Assembly (NCBI GenBank): GCA_009693255.1
Contig: SHXQ01000001.1
Coordinates: 62,001 to 126,000 of the forward strand
Source of the DNA: Methylotenera sp.
GTDB taxonomy: Bacteria > Pseudomonadota > Gammaproteobacteria > Burkholderiales > Methylophilaceae
Direction of reading: 5' to 3'
DNA: 64,000 bases
The notes under the pieces are model-generated. The model was not told the origin of the DNA. It did not search any database and saw only the letters and a program-made list of their open reading frames with translations. Below, piece by piece: positions 47,887-57,541 of the stretch (within the stretch, counting starts at the first letter, position 1; each line of letters opens with the position of its first letter). The translations under genes and the position numbers were made by a program.

Positions 47887-49059
47887 ATGCAAAGAATTAT
47901 TCATCGCTTATTGAAAAGCACTCCATTTACCTATATTTTAAGCCTAACAGCGCTTCTGCTGACACCACTAGCACAAGCCGATAGCGCGCAAATTGCGCCA
48001 CCACCTAACTTAGCGGTAAATGCATATTTGCTTAAAGACTACAACAGCGGCCATGTCATCGCATCGCAAAATAGCAGCATGCGTATTGAGCCTGCGTCAC
48101 TGACTAAAATTATGACCGCTTATTTAAGCTTTAAGGCGCTCAAGAATAAGCATTTATCGCTCACGCAAACATTCACGGTGAGCGAGATTGCTTGGAAAAT
48201 AGAAGGTTCTAAAATGTTTATTGAGCCCAATCGCCCTGTGACTGTAGACGAGCTGTTACACGGCATGATTATTCAATCAGGCAACGATGCTTCTATTGCT
48301 TTGGCTGAAGGTATTGCAAGTACTGAAGCGCAATTTGCAGAAATGATGAATAAAGAAGCGCAGCGTTTGGGCATGAAAAATACCCATTATATGAACGCAA
48401 CAGGTCTGCCAGATACACAGCATTACACGACGGCAGATGATTTGGCGATACTGGCCACGGCTTTAATTCATGACTTTCCAGAGCAGTATCAGCGTTTATA
48501 CTCTATCAAAGAATATACCTATAACAAAATTACCCAACCCAATCGCAATCGTTTGTTATGGCTAGATCCTAATGTGGATGGCATGAAAACAGGCCATACC
48601 GAATCCGCAGGCTACTGCTTAATTTCATCCGCAAAACGTGATGGTATTCGCCGTATTTCTGTGGTATTAGGGGCGGCAACCGATGCGGCCCGTGCTACGG
48701 AAAGCCAGAAATTACTCAATTACGGATTTCAATTTTTTGATTCAAAGTTAGTGTATAAGCAAGGGCAAAGTATCAATCAGGTTAAAGTGTGGAAAGGCAG
48801 TGAAAATCAGGTGGAAATCACGGTAGCCGATGATTTATTCTTAACAGTACCTAAAGGCGATTATGCTAATATAAAAGCCGTAATGGCGAGTCAGCAACCC
48901 TTAATTGCGCCCATCCAAAAAGGGCAAGTGATAGGCCGTATCAAATTCAGTTTAAATGGTAAAGTCATCGAAGAACGCAATTTGGTTGCCGCAAAAACTA
49001 TCACTGGAGCAGGCATTTTAGGGCGTGCCTGGGACTCCATTAAATTACTCTTACAATAA
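47887..49059 (+). CDS. dacA: D-alanyl-D-alanine carboxypeptidase (PBP5/6 type)
   Basis: DacA trims the terminal D-Ala from pentapeptide stems in the periplasm. The 390-residue protein has a signal peptide (ILSLTALLLTPLAQA, about 18-32) and the active-site motifs SxxK (EPASLTKIMTAY), SxN (QSGNDASIALAE) and KTG (DGMKTGHTESAG), followed by the PBP5 C-terminal domain and a membrane-binding amphipathic end (LGRAWDSIKLLLQ). Confidence 0.95.
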   Translation: MQRIIHRLLKSTPFTYILSLTALLLTPLAQADSAQIAPPPNLAVNAYLLKDYNSGHVIASQNSSMRIEPASLTKIMTAYLSFKALKNKHLSLTQTFTVSEIAWKIEGSKMFIEPNRPVTVDELLHGMIIQSGNDASIALAEGIASTEAQFAEMMNKEAQRLGMKNTHYMNATGLPDTQHYTTADDLAILATALIHDFPEQYQRLYSIKEYTYNKITQPNRNRLLWLDPNVDGMKTGHTESAGYCLISSAKRDGIRRISVVLGAATDAARATESQKLLNYGFQFFDSKLVYKQGQSINQVKVWKGSENQVEITVADDLFLTVPKGDYANIKAVMASQQPLIAPIQKGQVIGRIKFSLNGKVIEERNLVAAKTITGAGILGRAWDSIKLLLQ

Positions 49060-49073
49060 GTAGTAACTAAATC

Positions 49074-49367
49074 ATGGCCGATATAAAACTGGATTTAAAT
49101 GCGCATAAGGCGGAACCCTTAATCGATTTTCCTTGTGACTTTCCTATAAAAGTCATGGGTGAAACGCAAGATAGCTTTGCGCAAACAGTCATTGACCTCA
49201 TCCAAGCGATAGAACCGACTTTCAATGCCGCTAACATTGAAATGCGCACCAGTTCCGGGGGTAAGTACATTAGCCTGACGTGCACGGTACGGGTAAATTC
49301 TCAGGTGCAGTTGGATGCTATTTACCGTAGCATTAGCGCACACCCACTCGTTAAATATTCGCTATAA
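49074..49367 (+). CDS. ybeD: YbeD (DUF493) family protein
   Basis: This is a 97-residue cytosolic protein of the YbeD/DUF493 family, an ACT-like fold of unknown function usually found next to lipB. Motifs: LIDFPCDFPIKVMGE and the C-terminal LDAIYRSISAHPLVKYSL. It lies 14 bp after dacA and 5 bp before lipB, the same order as in E. coli. Confidence 0.92.
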   Translation: MADIKLDLNAHKAEPLIDFPCDFPIKVMGETQDSFAQTVIDLIQAIEPTFNAANIEMRTSSGGKYISLTCTVRVNSQVQLDAIYRSISAHPLVKYSL

Positions 49368-49372
49368 GTGAC

Positions 49373-50002
49373 ATGCCGCCGCCTATAAAAATCAGGCACT
49401 TAGGACTGACTGGTTTTGAAGAAACTTGGCATGCCATGCAGCAGTTTACCGCGAGTCGCTCTGCAGAAACTGCTGATGAGTTATGGCTCACAGAACATGC
49501 TCCGGTTTATACCTTAGGCCTAAATCGCAAGCATGTCCGCATACCAAACCATACGGATATCCCTTTAGTATTGACTGATCGGGGTGGAAAAATCACCTAC
49601 CATGGCCCTGGTCAACTCATCTTATATGTGCTGCTCGACCTTAACCGTCATCAGCTTAATGTGCGCACACTAGTGACGATGTTAGAAAATTCCGTCATTA
49701 AATTTCTGGCAGAATATGGGGTGCATGCGATGGCGAAAGCGAACGCGCCTGGGGTCTATGTCGATGACGCAAAAATTGCTGCCCTCGGGCTACGCATTAA
49801 AAATAATTACTGCTATCATGGGCTAAGTCTTAATATAAATATGGACTTAAAGCCATTCGAAACAATCGATCCGTGTGGCTATGTTGGCCTTAAAGTAACA
49901 CAAACCAAAGATCTAAGTATTGAGAGTCATGTTCAAAAGGCCGGTGAGCAATTGATAAAAATACTCCTCGCGCAATTAACAGACGGACAACAGCATGACT
50001 GA
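49373..50002 (+). CDS. lipB: Octanoyltransferase LipB
   Basis: LipB moves octanoyl from acyl carrier protein to lipoyl domains. The 209-residue protein has [20 protein letters not shown], the catalytic Lys in [14 protein letters not shown] and the catalytic Cys in [15 protein letters not shown]. It overlaps lipA by 8 bp. Confidence 0.96.
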   Translation: MPPPIKIRHLGLTGFEETWHAMQQFTASRSAETADELWLTEHAPVYTLGLNRKHVRIPNHTDIPLVLTDRGGKITYHGPGQLILYVLLDLNRHQLNVRTLVTMLENSVIKFLAEYGVHAMAKANAPGVYVDDAKIAALGLRIKNNYCYHGLSLNINMDLKPFETIDPCGYVGLKVTQTKDLSIESHVQKAGEQLIKILLAQLTDGQQHD

Positions 50003-50948
50003 AATAAATACCTCAAACCGTAAAGTAGCTGGCGTAAAAGAGCGGGATGCTGCTAAAACATCGCGCATTCCTATCAAAATTATTCCACAAGCCATGCAGC
50101 GTAAACCGGAGTGGATTCGCATGAAAGTGCCGGATTCAGCGCGTTATCAAGAAATAAAAAAAATATTGCGTGATAACAAGTTGCATACCGTCTGTGAAGA
50201 GGCGAGTTGCCCCAATATAGGCGAGTGCTTTAGTGGTGGCACTGCCACTTTTATGATTTTGGGCGACATCTGTACCCGCCGTTGCCCATTTTGTGATGTA
50301 TCGCATGGCAAACCATTGCCACCGGATGTGAATGAGCCTGAGAACTTAGCGCGCACTATCGCGCAAATGAAGCTGAAGTATGTGGTCATTACCTCGGTGG
50401 ATCGCGACGATTTAAAAGACGGTGGCGCACAACATTTTGTCGATTGCATACATGCCGTACGCGCACATTCCCCTAACATTAAAATTGAAATTCTAGTGCC
50501 AGATTTTCGTGGTCGTTTGGCGCTTGCCATGCAAATTTTGAGTCAAGCGCCGCCAGATGTGATGAACCATAACTTAGAAACTGTGCCGCGCCTGTATAAG
50601 CAAGCACGACCAGGTTCAGATTATCAAAACTCGCTGACATTATTGAAAACATTCGGCGAGCAATATCCCAATGTGCCAACAAAATCTGGTTTGATGCTCG
50701 GTTTAGGTGAAACCGATGACGAGATTTTAGCGGTCATGCAGGACTTGCGCGCGCATCATGTGAGTATGCTGACACTAGGTCAATATCTACAACCCAGCGT
50801 ACATCACTTTCCAGTCATGCGTTATGTTGAACCGGCTGTTTTTGAGCAACTCAAACAAAAAGCTGAGGCTATGGGCTTTAATAATACTGCCAGCGGCCCC
50901 ATGGTAAGAAGTAGTTACCATGCTGATGTACAGGCACAATTAAAATAA
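49995..50948 (+). CDS. lipA: Lipoyl synthase LipA
   Basis: LipA inserts two sulfurs into octanoyl groups using radical SAM chemistry. The 317-residue protein carries both iron-sulfur clusters: the auxiliary site [12 protein letters not shown] and the radical SAM CxxxCxxC in [10 protein letters not shown]. The C-terminal conserved MVRSSYHAD ends the enzyme core. It follows lipB in a coupled arrangement. Confidence 0.97.
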   Translation: MTEINTSNRKVAGVKERDAAKTSRIPIKIIPQAMQRKPEWIRMKVPDSARYQEIKKILRDNKLHTVCEEASCPNIGECFSGGTATFMILGDICTRRCPFCDVSHGKPLPPDVNEPENLARTIAQMKLKYVVITSVDRDDLKDGGAQHFVDCIHAVRAHSPNIKIEILVPDFRGRLALAMQILSQAPPDVMNHNLETVPRLYKQARPGSDYQNSLTLLKTFGEQYPNVPTKSGLMLGLGETDDEILAVMQDLRAHHVSMLTLGQYLQPSVHHFPVMRYVEPAVFEQLKQKAEAMGFNNTASGPMVRSSYHADVQAQLK

Positions 50949-51006
50949 CATTCCTTCCTTTTGAAAAAGGGCGGGGGTTTAAAGACATATCATTAAAAGA
51001 GAGTCT

Positions 51007-52302
51007 ATGGTTCCACACTTAACCACTGCCTTAAACGGACCGCTACTTAGTCTAGAAAAAAGCATGCTAGAGGCCATGCCAAGAATAGAACATTGGTTTC
51101 GTTGCCAGTGGCTAGAATACGCGTCGCCATTTTATGCCAGTGTTGATTTGCGTAATTCAGGCTTTAAGTTGGCGCCAGTAGATACTAATTTATTCCCTGG
51201 CGGCTTTAATAATCTTAACCGAGAATTTTTGCCATTAAGCGTGCAAGCGGCCATGATTGCGGTTGAAAAGATATGTCCTGAAGCGCATCGTTTACTGATT
51301 ATTCCTGAAAATCATACGCGCAATACTTATTATTTAAGCAATGTAGTTGAGCTGGTTAATATCATGAAGCAAGCCGGACTTGACGTGAGGGTGGGCTCAA
51401 TTTCTCCTGAAATTACTGCGCCCACCACGCTAGAAGCGCAAGATGGCCAGCATTTATTACTAGAGCCGGTGGTGCGGGAGGGCAACCGCATTAAGCTTAT
51501 TAACCCAGTCTTAGGTGACTTTGATAGCTGTGCGATATTGCTTAATAATGACCTGTCTGCAGGGATTCCAGGAATCCTTAAAAATCTTGAGCAACATTTA
51601 ATTCCGCCGCTACATGCGGGTTGGAGCACACGACGTAAGTCGCAGCACTTTACGGCTTACAATCGTGTGGCTAGCGAGTTTGCTGCACTGCTCGGCATTG
51701 ACGAATGGTTATTAAATCCCTATTTTGAAACCTGCGGTGAGATCGATTTTCATGCCCGTACTGCCGAGGATTGTCTTGCGCTTAAAGTCGAGCGATTACT
51801 GGCAAAAATCAAACTGAAATATGCGCAATATGGTGTCACACAGGACCCCTTTGTTATTGTAAAAGCCGATGCGGGGACTTATGGCATGGGCATTATGACG
51901 GTGAAATCACCCGATGATGTGCGTGATTTGAACCGTAAAACACGGAATAAAATGGCGGTGATAAAAGAAGGCTTACAAGTATCAGAAGTCATCATTCAAG
52001 AAGGCGTATATACCTTTGAGAGCATTAATGATGCGGTTGCTGAGCCTGTAGTTTATATGATGGATCATTTTGTGATTGGTGGTTTTTACCGCGTACACAC
52101 GGGGCGTGGCGTGGATGAAAACCTCAATGCACCAGGCTCCCAATTTGTGCCATTGGCTTTTCAAAAACCGTGTACCTTGCCCGACTGTGCCGATGCGCCA
52201 GATGCACCACCTAACCGCTTTTATGCCTACGGGGTAGTGGCGCGCTTGGCATTGCTGGCGGCGGCGATTGAATTGCAAGAACAAGACCCGTTAAATCAAT
52301 AG
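51007..52302 (+). CDS. gshA: Glutamate-cysteine ligase, proteobacterial type
   Basis: GshA makes gamma-glutamylcysteine, the first step of glutathione synthesis. The 431-residue protein belongs to the proteobacterial family distinct from the E. coli type. Recognisable segments are FKLAPVDTNLFPGGFNN, IIPENHTRNTYYLSNV, VKADAGTYGMGIMTVKS and GGFYRVHTGRGVDENLNAPG. gshB follows after 138 bp that contain a palindromic repeat. Confidence 0.92.
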   Translation: MVPHLTTALNGPLLSLEKSMLEAMPRIEHWFRCQWLEYASPFYASVDLRNSGFKLAPVDTNLFPGGFNNLNREFLPLSVQAAMIAVEKICPEAHRLLIIPENHTRNTYYLSNVVELVNIMKQAGLDVRVGSISPEITAPTTLEAQDGQHLLLEPVVREGNRIKLINPVLGDFDSCAILLNNDLSAGIPGILKNLEQHLIPPLHAGWSTRRKSQHFTAYNRVASEFAALLGIDEWLLNPYFETCGEIDFHARTAEDCLALKVERLLAKIKLKYAQYGVTQDPFVIVKADAGTYGMGIMTVKSPDDVRDLNRKTRNKMAVIKEGLQVSEVIIQEGVYTFESINDAVAEPVVYMMDHFVIGGFYRVHTGRGVDENLNAPGSQFVPLAFQKPCTLPDCADAPDAPPNRFYAYGVVARLALLAAAIELQEQDPLNQ

Positions 52303-52338
52303 CATTTTTGCAGTTTTTTTAATGTAAAATCAAAAATG

Positions 52339-52421
52339 CCCTCACCCGCGCTGTTGCGCACCCTCTCCCAGAGGGTGAGGGTTTAGTCTCCTCACCCTCT
52401 GGGAGAGGATGAGGGTGAGGG
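52339..52421. repeat. Nested palindromic intergenic repeat between gshA and gshB
   Basis: The inner arms (52362-52380 and 52390-52408) are perfectly complementary over 19 bp, around a 9-base loop. Outer arms CCCTCACCC (52339-52347) and GGGTGAGGG (52413-52421) extend the structure. The sequence family resembles dispersed REP-like elements rich in CCTCACCC and CCTCTCCC. It could fold into a long hairpin in the gshA-gshB mRNA. Confidence 0.8.
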
Positions 52422-52440
52422 TGCTTTAAACAAAATACGT

Positions 52441-53367
52441 ATGAACATTGTTTTTATTTTAGACCCACTGGACAGCTTAAACGGTGACAAGGACAGTAGC
52501 CTTGCCATCATGCGCGAGGCAGCTAGTCGTGGCCACACGCTATACGTGAGCATGCAGCATGACCTGTTTTTGCGTGGTGCGGTGGCAAGAATTAATGTTA
52601 ATAAGTTTACCTTTTTTGAACAAAACTTTTTGACTGAAGAGGCTATTGAATATTCGCCGGCTGACTTTGATGCCGTCATCATGCGTAAAGATCCGCCGTT
52701 TGATAACGAATATCTATATAGCACTTACTTGCTGGACATTGCCGCCAATCAAGGGGCTAAGGTTTACAACAACCCAAGCGCTGTCCGTGATTGGAATGAA
52801 AAGCTTTCCGTTAGCCGTTTTCCACAATTTGCCCCAGAATTTTTGGTGACGGCAAATAATGATTTAATTCGAGAGTTCTTAAACGAACAGCAAGATATTG
52901 TCGTTAAACCGCTTGATGGCATGGGCGGGAGCAGCATTTTTAGGCTCACCCTCCATGACCCTAATCTCAGCGTCATACTCGAGACCGTGACCAATTTTGG
53001 CCATCGCACGATTATGGTGCAGCGTTATTTACCGGCTATTTTACAAGGTGACAAACGCATTATCGTGATTGATGGCGAGCCGTTGCCTTATGCACTGGCA
53101 CGCATTCCCAAAGCCGGTGAAACACGCGGTAACTTGGCGGCTGGCGGCACCGGCCTTGCTCAATTGTTAAGTGCACGCGATGTCGACATTGCTAAAACCG
53201 TAGGCAAAGCCCTTAAACAAGCCGGTTTATTCTTGGTTGGCTTAGACGTTATTGGCGATTATCTGACTGAAATTAATGTCACTAGCCCCACCGGAATGGT
53301 GGAAATTGCCAAGCAAACCAGCTGCAAGCCTGCGCAGGTCTTTATGGATGCTTTAGAGCGACACTAG
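52441..53367 (+). CDS. gshB: Glutathione synthetase
   Basis: GshB joins gamma-glutamylcysteine and glycine. The 308-residue ATP-grasp protein has an N-terminal domain starting MNIVFILDPLDSLNGDKDSS. Central and C-terminal features are DIVVKPLDGMGGSSIFRL (ATP loop), KRIIVIDGEPLPYALARIP and LTEINVTSPTGMVEI (metal-binding). apbE starts 7 bp downstream. Confidence 0.96.
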   Translation: MNIVFILDPLDSLNGDKDSSLAIMREAASRGHTLYVSMQHDLFLRGAVARINVNKFTFFEQNFLTEEAIEYSPADFDAVIMRKDPPFDNEYLYSTYLLDIAANQGAKVYNNPSAVRDWNEKLSVSRFPQFAPEFLVTANNDLIREFLNEQQDIVVKPLDGMGGSSIFRLTLHDPNLSVILETVTNFGHRTIMVQRYLPAILQGDKRIIVIDGEPLPYALARIPKAGETRGNLAAGGTGLAQLLSARDVDIAKTVGKALKQAGLFLVGLDVIGDYLTEINVTSPTGMVEIAKQTSCKPAQVFMDALERH

Positions 53368-53374
53368 CCTGCAC

Positions 53375-54418
53375 ATGCGTTACCTAATCATTTCACTATT
53401 GCTCTTACTCAGCAGTTGCTTTAAAGAGCCGCTTTACCATAGTCAAAGTTATGTGTTTGGTACTTTGGTCGACATTAGTATTTATGGTGAAACAGATGCC
53501 CGCGCCAGATTGCTCAGCAACCAAGTATTAGCCGATTTTCAAAACTTGCATAATCGCTTGCACGCATGGCAGCCGATTGCTGCAGGGCAAGCCAGTGAGC
53601 TAGGGCAACTCAATGCCGCGTTTGCACATGGTAAGCCCATGCTGATTAGTCCTGATTTGGCCTCCATGCTGGTAGATGCGACTAAACTATCCGTGCAATC
53701 CAATGGTTTATTTAATCCCGCCATTGGACATTTAATCGGCACTTGGGGGTTTCAGCGGGATGAATTTAGTGCGGTCAATATTGATGCGGATAAAATAAGT
53801 GCACTTGTTAAAGCCCAGCCCAGCATGTCTGACATCGTGCTTAACGGGCATGCGGCCTATAGCAACAACCCGTCGGTCAAGCTTGATTTAGGCGGCTACG
53901 CCAAAGGCTATGCGCTAGACCTAGCCGCGCAGTATTTACGCAAAGCGCAGGTTAAAAATGCGCTGATCAATATTGGGGGCAACATTATTGCTATTGGTCA
54001 GCATGGCGATCAACCTTGGCGAGTCGGGATACAGCACCCGCGCGCGCCCACTGCGATTGCCACCTTAGATTTGCCAGATGGTTGGGCGATTGGTACATCG
54101 GGCGACTACCAGCGTTATTTTATGCGGGATGGCCAACGCTATTGCCACATTATTGATCCGCGTAGTGGCTATCCAGCCCCGCATACGCAAGCAGTAACGG
54201 TACTGGTGCCACCAAGTGTGCATGCCGGCGTGTTGTCCGACGTGGCATCAAAACCTATTTTCATTGAAACGGCAGAAAATAGAAGCAAGGCGGCGCAGAT
54301 TTTTGCTATTGATCACTTCATGGTAGTCGATGCGCAATCCACCATCACCGTATCAAAACAGTTGGCTAAGAAGTTACATTGGACAGATGCGCATGTTAAA
54401 TTTGCGACGCTACCTTAA
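53375..54418 (+). CDS. apbE: FAD:protein FMN transferase ApbE
   Basis: ApbE attaches FMN to Thr residues of exported proteins such as RnfG and NqrC. The 347-residue protein has a lipoprotein signal (LLLLLSSC, lipidated Cys at 15). Family motifs are VKLDLGGYAKGYALDLAAQY, ALINIGGNIIAIGQHGDQPW and HIIDPRSGYPAPHTQAVTV. No Rnf or Nqr genes lie in the window. It is followed by the NusG-II and Gx genes. Confidence 0.94.
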   Translation: MRYLIISLLLLLSSCFKEPLYHSQSYVFGTLVDISIYGETDARARLLSNQVLADFQNLHNRLHAWQPIAAGQASELGQLNAAFAHGKPMLISPDLASMLVDATKLSVQSNGLFNPAIGHLIGTWGFQRDEFSAVNIDADKISALVKAQPSMSDIVLNGHAAYSNNPSVKLDLGGYAKGYALDLAAQYLRKAQVKNALINIGGNIIAIGQHGDQPWRVGIQHPRAPTAIATLDLPDGWAIGTSGDYQRYFMRDGQRYCHIIDPRSGYPAPHTQAVTVLVPPSVHAGVLSDVASKPIFIETAENRSKAAQIFAIDHFMVVDAQSTITVSKQLAKKLHWTDAHVKFATLP

Positions 54419-54806
54419 GGCATTGAATCCTAAGTTAATGACCCCATATTTATTTGTGGGGGATTGCTTAGTGCTTCTGGCGAGCACATTGTTGGTGGGG
54501 TATTTATTCCAAACCCTGTGGACCAATGAACATGCCGCTAAAGTGCAAATTAGACTGGGTGATAAAATTTATGCCAGCTACAGCCTAAATCAACAGCGAG
54601 AAATCCATATACATGGCAAGCTAGGGGATGCCGTCATCAGCATAGCGCAAGGCAAGGTCAGATTTGCAAAATCGCCATGCACCATGCAATATTGTGTGCA
54701 TCAAGGTTGGCTAAGCCAAGCCGGCCAAGCCGCAATTTGTTTACCCAATCAAATTAGCCTAGAATTGATCGGTGCAGCCCAACCTTACGATACGCTGAAT
54801 TACTAG
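54393..54806 (+). CDS. NusG domain II-containing membrane-anchored protein
   Basis: This 137-residue protein has one membrane helix (YLFVGDCLVLLASTLLVGYLF, about 18-38) followed by a NusG domain II-like beta domain (GKLGDAVISIAQGKVRF) with the recurring CTMQYCVHQGW, two Cys. Such proteins are typically found beside ApbE and a Gx-transporter; function is unknown. The start is uncertain: 54393 overlaps apbE by 26 bp, and 54438 would avoid the overlap. Confidence 0.8.
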   Translation: MLNLRRYLKALNPKLMTPYLFVGDCLVLLASTLLVGYLFQTLWTNEHAAKVQIRLGDKIYASYSLNQQREIHIHGKLGDAVISIAQGKVRFAKSPCTMQYCVHQGWLSQAGQAAICLPNQISLELIGAAQPYDTLNY

Positions 54807-54835
54807 CTAGACGTATTGTCATTTCACAAAAATAA

Positions 54836-55354
54836 TTGATCTTGAAACTTACCCAAATACAAACCACTGCTGAAGACCACCGCATTGCTAAGCTGGCGGC
54901 CTTTGCCATTGCCTTGCACCTAGTTGAAGCGGTGATTCCATCGCCATTACCAGGCGTAAAACCAGGAATCGCCAATATTGTCACCTTGTATGTGCTGTAT
55001 CAATATGGCTTTGCCACGGCGGCGTGGGTGAGTATTTTGCGGGTATTTGCCAGCAGCTTGCTGCTTGGACAATTTTTATCGCCCACCTTTGTCTTGAGTT
55101 TAACTGGCGCGCTATTGAGTTTAGGCATGCTTTGGCTGGCGATGCGATTACCAAAAAAATGGTTTGGCCCTATCTCACTCAGCGTATTTGCCGCGTTCGC
55201 CCATATTGCTGGGCAGTTAATTGTGGTGCGCTTATGGCTGATTCCGCATGTGGGCGTGGTTTATTTGGTGCCTGTGTTTGCTTTAGCCGCGTTAATTTTT
55301 GGCATGATTAACGGATTTATTACGGCCAAGCTGCTCAAGCACAAATCTGCTTAA
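54836..55354 (+). CDS. Gx transporter family membrane protein
   Basis: This is a 172-residue polytopic protein with about five hydrophobic segments, of the family once called heptaprenyl diphosphate synthase component I. Recognisable parts are ALHLVEAVIPSPLPGVKPG, LANIVTLYVL-type start of the second helix, and IFGMINGFITAKLLKHK. It follows the NusG-II gene; the trio apbE, NusG-II, Gx recurs in many bacteria. Start TTG at 54836 or 54842; no ATG is available. Confidence 0.8.
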   Translation: MILKLTQIQTTAEDHRIAKLAAFAIALHLVEAVIPSPLPGVKPGIANIVTLYVLYQYGFATAAWVSILRVFASSLLLGQFLSPTFVLSLTGALLSLGMLWLAMRLPKKWFGPISLSVFAAFAHIAGQLIVVRLWLIPHVGVVYLVPVFALAALIFGMINGFITAKLLKHKSA

Positions 55355-55359
55355 TACCT

Positions 55360-56026
55360 CTACTGCGTGAGCTCGCGCCATAAGGTGCGCTTACCAGTAA
55401 AGCCAGCCGCACTTGTCGGAAAGCTTACACTTTCATCTAAAACGGGGGTTGGGTTTGATGATGTGACTACCCCCCACTTTAGGTTCGCCTTGCACGTAGA
55501 TTACACTAATACCCACAATGGTTGCGTCGTATTTTTGTGAGACTAGCGTTTCAATCGCGCCGCCAGTTTTGTAATCTACAAAGTTAAGCCAGCCATATCC
55601 GCTCGGTGTGCAGGCGGTGTTTGACGGCACAAATGATGGAGTAAGTAAGGTACCCTACACAAGTTTGCTATCAATATTGACGCGCTCACCGGTATCTGGA
55701 AAATCAAAATACCAGCCACGCCCCGTATAGAAATTAACCGCGTTGGTAGAGCCAGTGCGGGTAGCCGTACCGTTTGCGTTATTGGTTAAGGTTTGTTGTA
55801 CCAAGGTAGGGCGCGGATTTACAAAGGGGGTGACCGCATTATCATCTTTAATGGCATATTGCCTTTGTGTGGTGGTTAAGTCGGCCGTTGCTAAATATTT
55901 TCCGGTGCCGACAAATACGATATTTTTCCCAGAAATTTTACCCAGTATTGGCACGGTAGTAATGGGCTGAGTGGCGCCCGTGGCATCTTTAGTCGGTAAA
56001 ACTTGGCGGATAAACGGCACTTTATG
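55360..56026 (-). pseudogene. pilY1: C-terminal remnant of pilY1 (type IV pilus tip protein)
   Basis: Only about the last 220 codons of a PilY1-like gene remain. Read on the minus strand: IVFVGTGKYLATADLTTTQR, GWYFDFPDTGERVNIDSKLV, then an in-frame TAG at 55657-55655, then NTACTPSGYGWLNFVDYKTG and SQKYDATIVGISVIYVQGEP. A one-base expansion of a C6 run (55470-55475) shifts the frame, after which the true end reads SNPTPVLDESVSFP and TLWRELTQ up to 55360. The 5' part is missing and no other pilus genes are nearby. Confidence 0.85.
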
Positions 56027-56103
56027 TTAAAATTTGCTAAGATTTAATACGCAATGCGATTAACACTTAAATATAACGCTACTCAGTTGAGACCTTAAAG
56101 CAG

Positions 56104-56238
56104 ATGCAAAAAATAACTGCCCGCCTATTATTATTAGCCGCCATGTGTTGTGCGCTAAATAGCTGCGGCACTAAAGGCGCACTGTATATTCCTGAGCAGA
56201 AATACCCACCAACTGCGCCAGCTGGCAAATTAAATTAG
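56104..56238 (+). CDS. lptM: LptM (YifL) family lipoprotein
   Basis: This is a 44-residue lipoprotein with a signal ending CALNSC (lipidated Cys at 21) and the diagnostic CGTKGALYIPE, then a Pro-rich tail. LptM promotes disulfide maturation of the LPS translocon LptD in E. coli. It lies 30 bp before lysA, the usual yifL-lysA arrangement. Confidence 0.88.
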   Translation: MQKITARLLLLAAMCCALNSCGTKGALYIPEQKYPPTAPAGKLN

Positions 56239-56268
56239 CCGTATTTTCAACCTTAATAAGCTCTCAAT

Positions 56269-57525
56269 GTGAATTCTTTTACCCTAAAAAATAATATCTT
56301 ACATGCTGAAAATGTAACGCTCAATAACATTGCTAATGAATTTGGTACACCATGTTATGTCTACTCAAAAGCAGCGCTTATACAGGCGTTTGAACAATTT
56401 TGTGCCGGCTTCAGGGGCGCGGATCATCTGGTATGTTTTGCCGTTAAATCTAATCCTAATTTAGCTATTTTGAACTTGTTTGCCAGACTAGGCGGAGGCT
56501 TTGATATCGTTTCCGGTGGCGAGTTGGCGCGGGTTTTGGCTGCTGGCGGTGATCCGAAAAAAATTGTATTTTCTGGCGTAGGTAAAACTGAAGTTGAAAT
56601 GCAAGCTGCGCTGAATGCCGGCATTTTTTGTTTTAATGTAGAATCAGTCAGTGAGTTACGGCGCTTAAATGACGTTGCCAGCTTTATGGGAAAAATTGCA
56701 CCGGTGTCACTACGGGTAAACCCCAATGTGGATGCAAAAACCCACCCATATATTTCTACCGGCTTAAAAAACAATAAATTTGGTGTGGCTTATGAAGATG
56801 CGTTGGATGTTTACGCGCAGGCGGCAGCCATGTCCAACATTGCCGTGCATGGTGTTGATTGTCATATCGGCTCACAAATCACCGAATTATCCCCATTTTT
56901 AGATGCGCTGGACCGCGTGTTGGCACTGGTGGATGCGCTGGAAAAAAATGGCATCCACATTCAACATATTGATGCGGGCGGTGGTATCGGCATTTGTTAT
57001 AGCGATGAAACACCGCCAGAATTTAGCGCTTACGCCGACGCGATGCGGGCAAAACTTGTTGGGCGCAATGTTAAGCTGGTGTTTGAACCAGGACGTGCGT
57101 TAGTGGGCAATGCCGGCGTATTGTTAACCAAAGTAGAATATTTAAAATATACCGAAGCAAAAAACTTTGCCATAGTCGATGCCGCCATGAACGATTTAAT
57201 GCGCCCTGCGCTATACGACGCTTACCATGATATTAAAGCCGTGCAACCGCATGATGCTGTAGTAGCCACATATGAAATCGTCGGTCCAGTATGTGAGACG
57301 GGTGACTTTTTAGGCCATGATAGAACGCTGGCTTTGGTTGAAGGTGATTTGCTGGCCATTATGTCTGCTGGTGCTTATGGCATGAGTATGGCTAGCAACT
57401 ACAACACGCGCCCACGCGCAGCTGAAGTGATGGTGGATGGCGACCAAACTTACCTTATTCGTGAACGAGAGACAGTTGCCGATTTATTTGCGCTAGAAAA
57501 AATACTGCCTAGCAACGCACTCTAG
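56269..57525 (+). CDS. lysA: Diaminopimelate decarboxylase
   Basis: LysA makes lysine from meso-diaminopimelate. The 418-residue PLP enzyme has CFAVKSNPNLAIL (PLP lysine), GGGFDIVSGGELARV, HCHIGSQITEL-like VDCHIGSQITEL, GGGIGICYSDETPP and the C-terminal CETGDFLGHDR. The start is GTG at 56269; there is no ATG in the right frame nearby. It follows lptM by 30 bp. Confidence 0.96.
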   Translation: MNSFTLKNNILHAENVTLNNIANEFGTPCYVYSKAALIQAFEQFCAGFRGADHLVCFAVKSNPNLAILNLFARLGGGFDIVSGGELARVLAAGGDPKKIVFSGVGKTEVEMQAALNAGIFCFNVESVSELRRLNDVASFMGKIAPVSLRVNPNVDAKTHPYISTGLKNNKFGVAYEDALDVYAQAAAMSNIAVHGVDCHIGSQITELSPFLDALDRVLALVDALEKNGIHIQHIDAGGGIGICYSDETPPEFSAYADAMRAKLVGRNVKLVFEPGRALVGNAGVLLTKVEYLKYTEAKNFAIVDAAMNDLMRPALYDAYHDIKAVQPHDAVVATYEIVGPVCETGDFLGHDRTLALVEGDLLAIMSAGAYGMSMASNYNTRPRAAEVMVDGDQTYLIRERETVADLFALEKILPSNAL

Positions 57526-57541
57526 GGCGGGTGAATAAAGG

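Noticed and set aside
55470..55475. C6 tract in pilY1 as a phase-variation switch
   Set aside because: The gene also lacks its 5' part and has an in-frame amber codon, so a slip in the tract could not restore a working protein.
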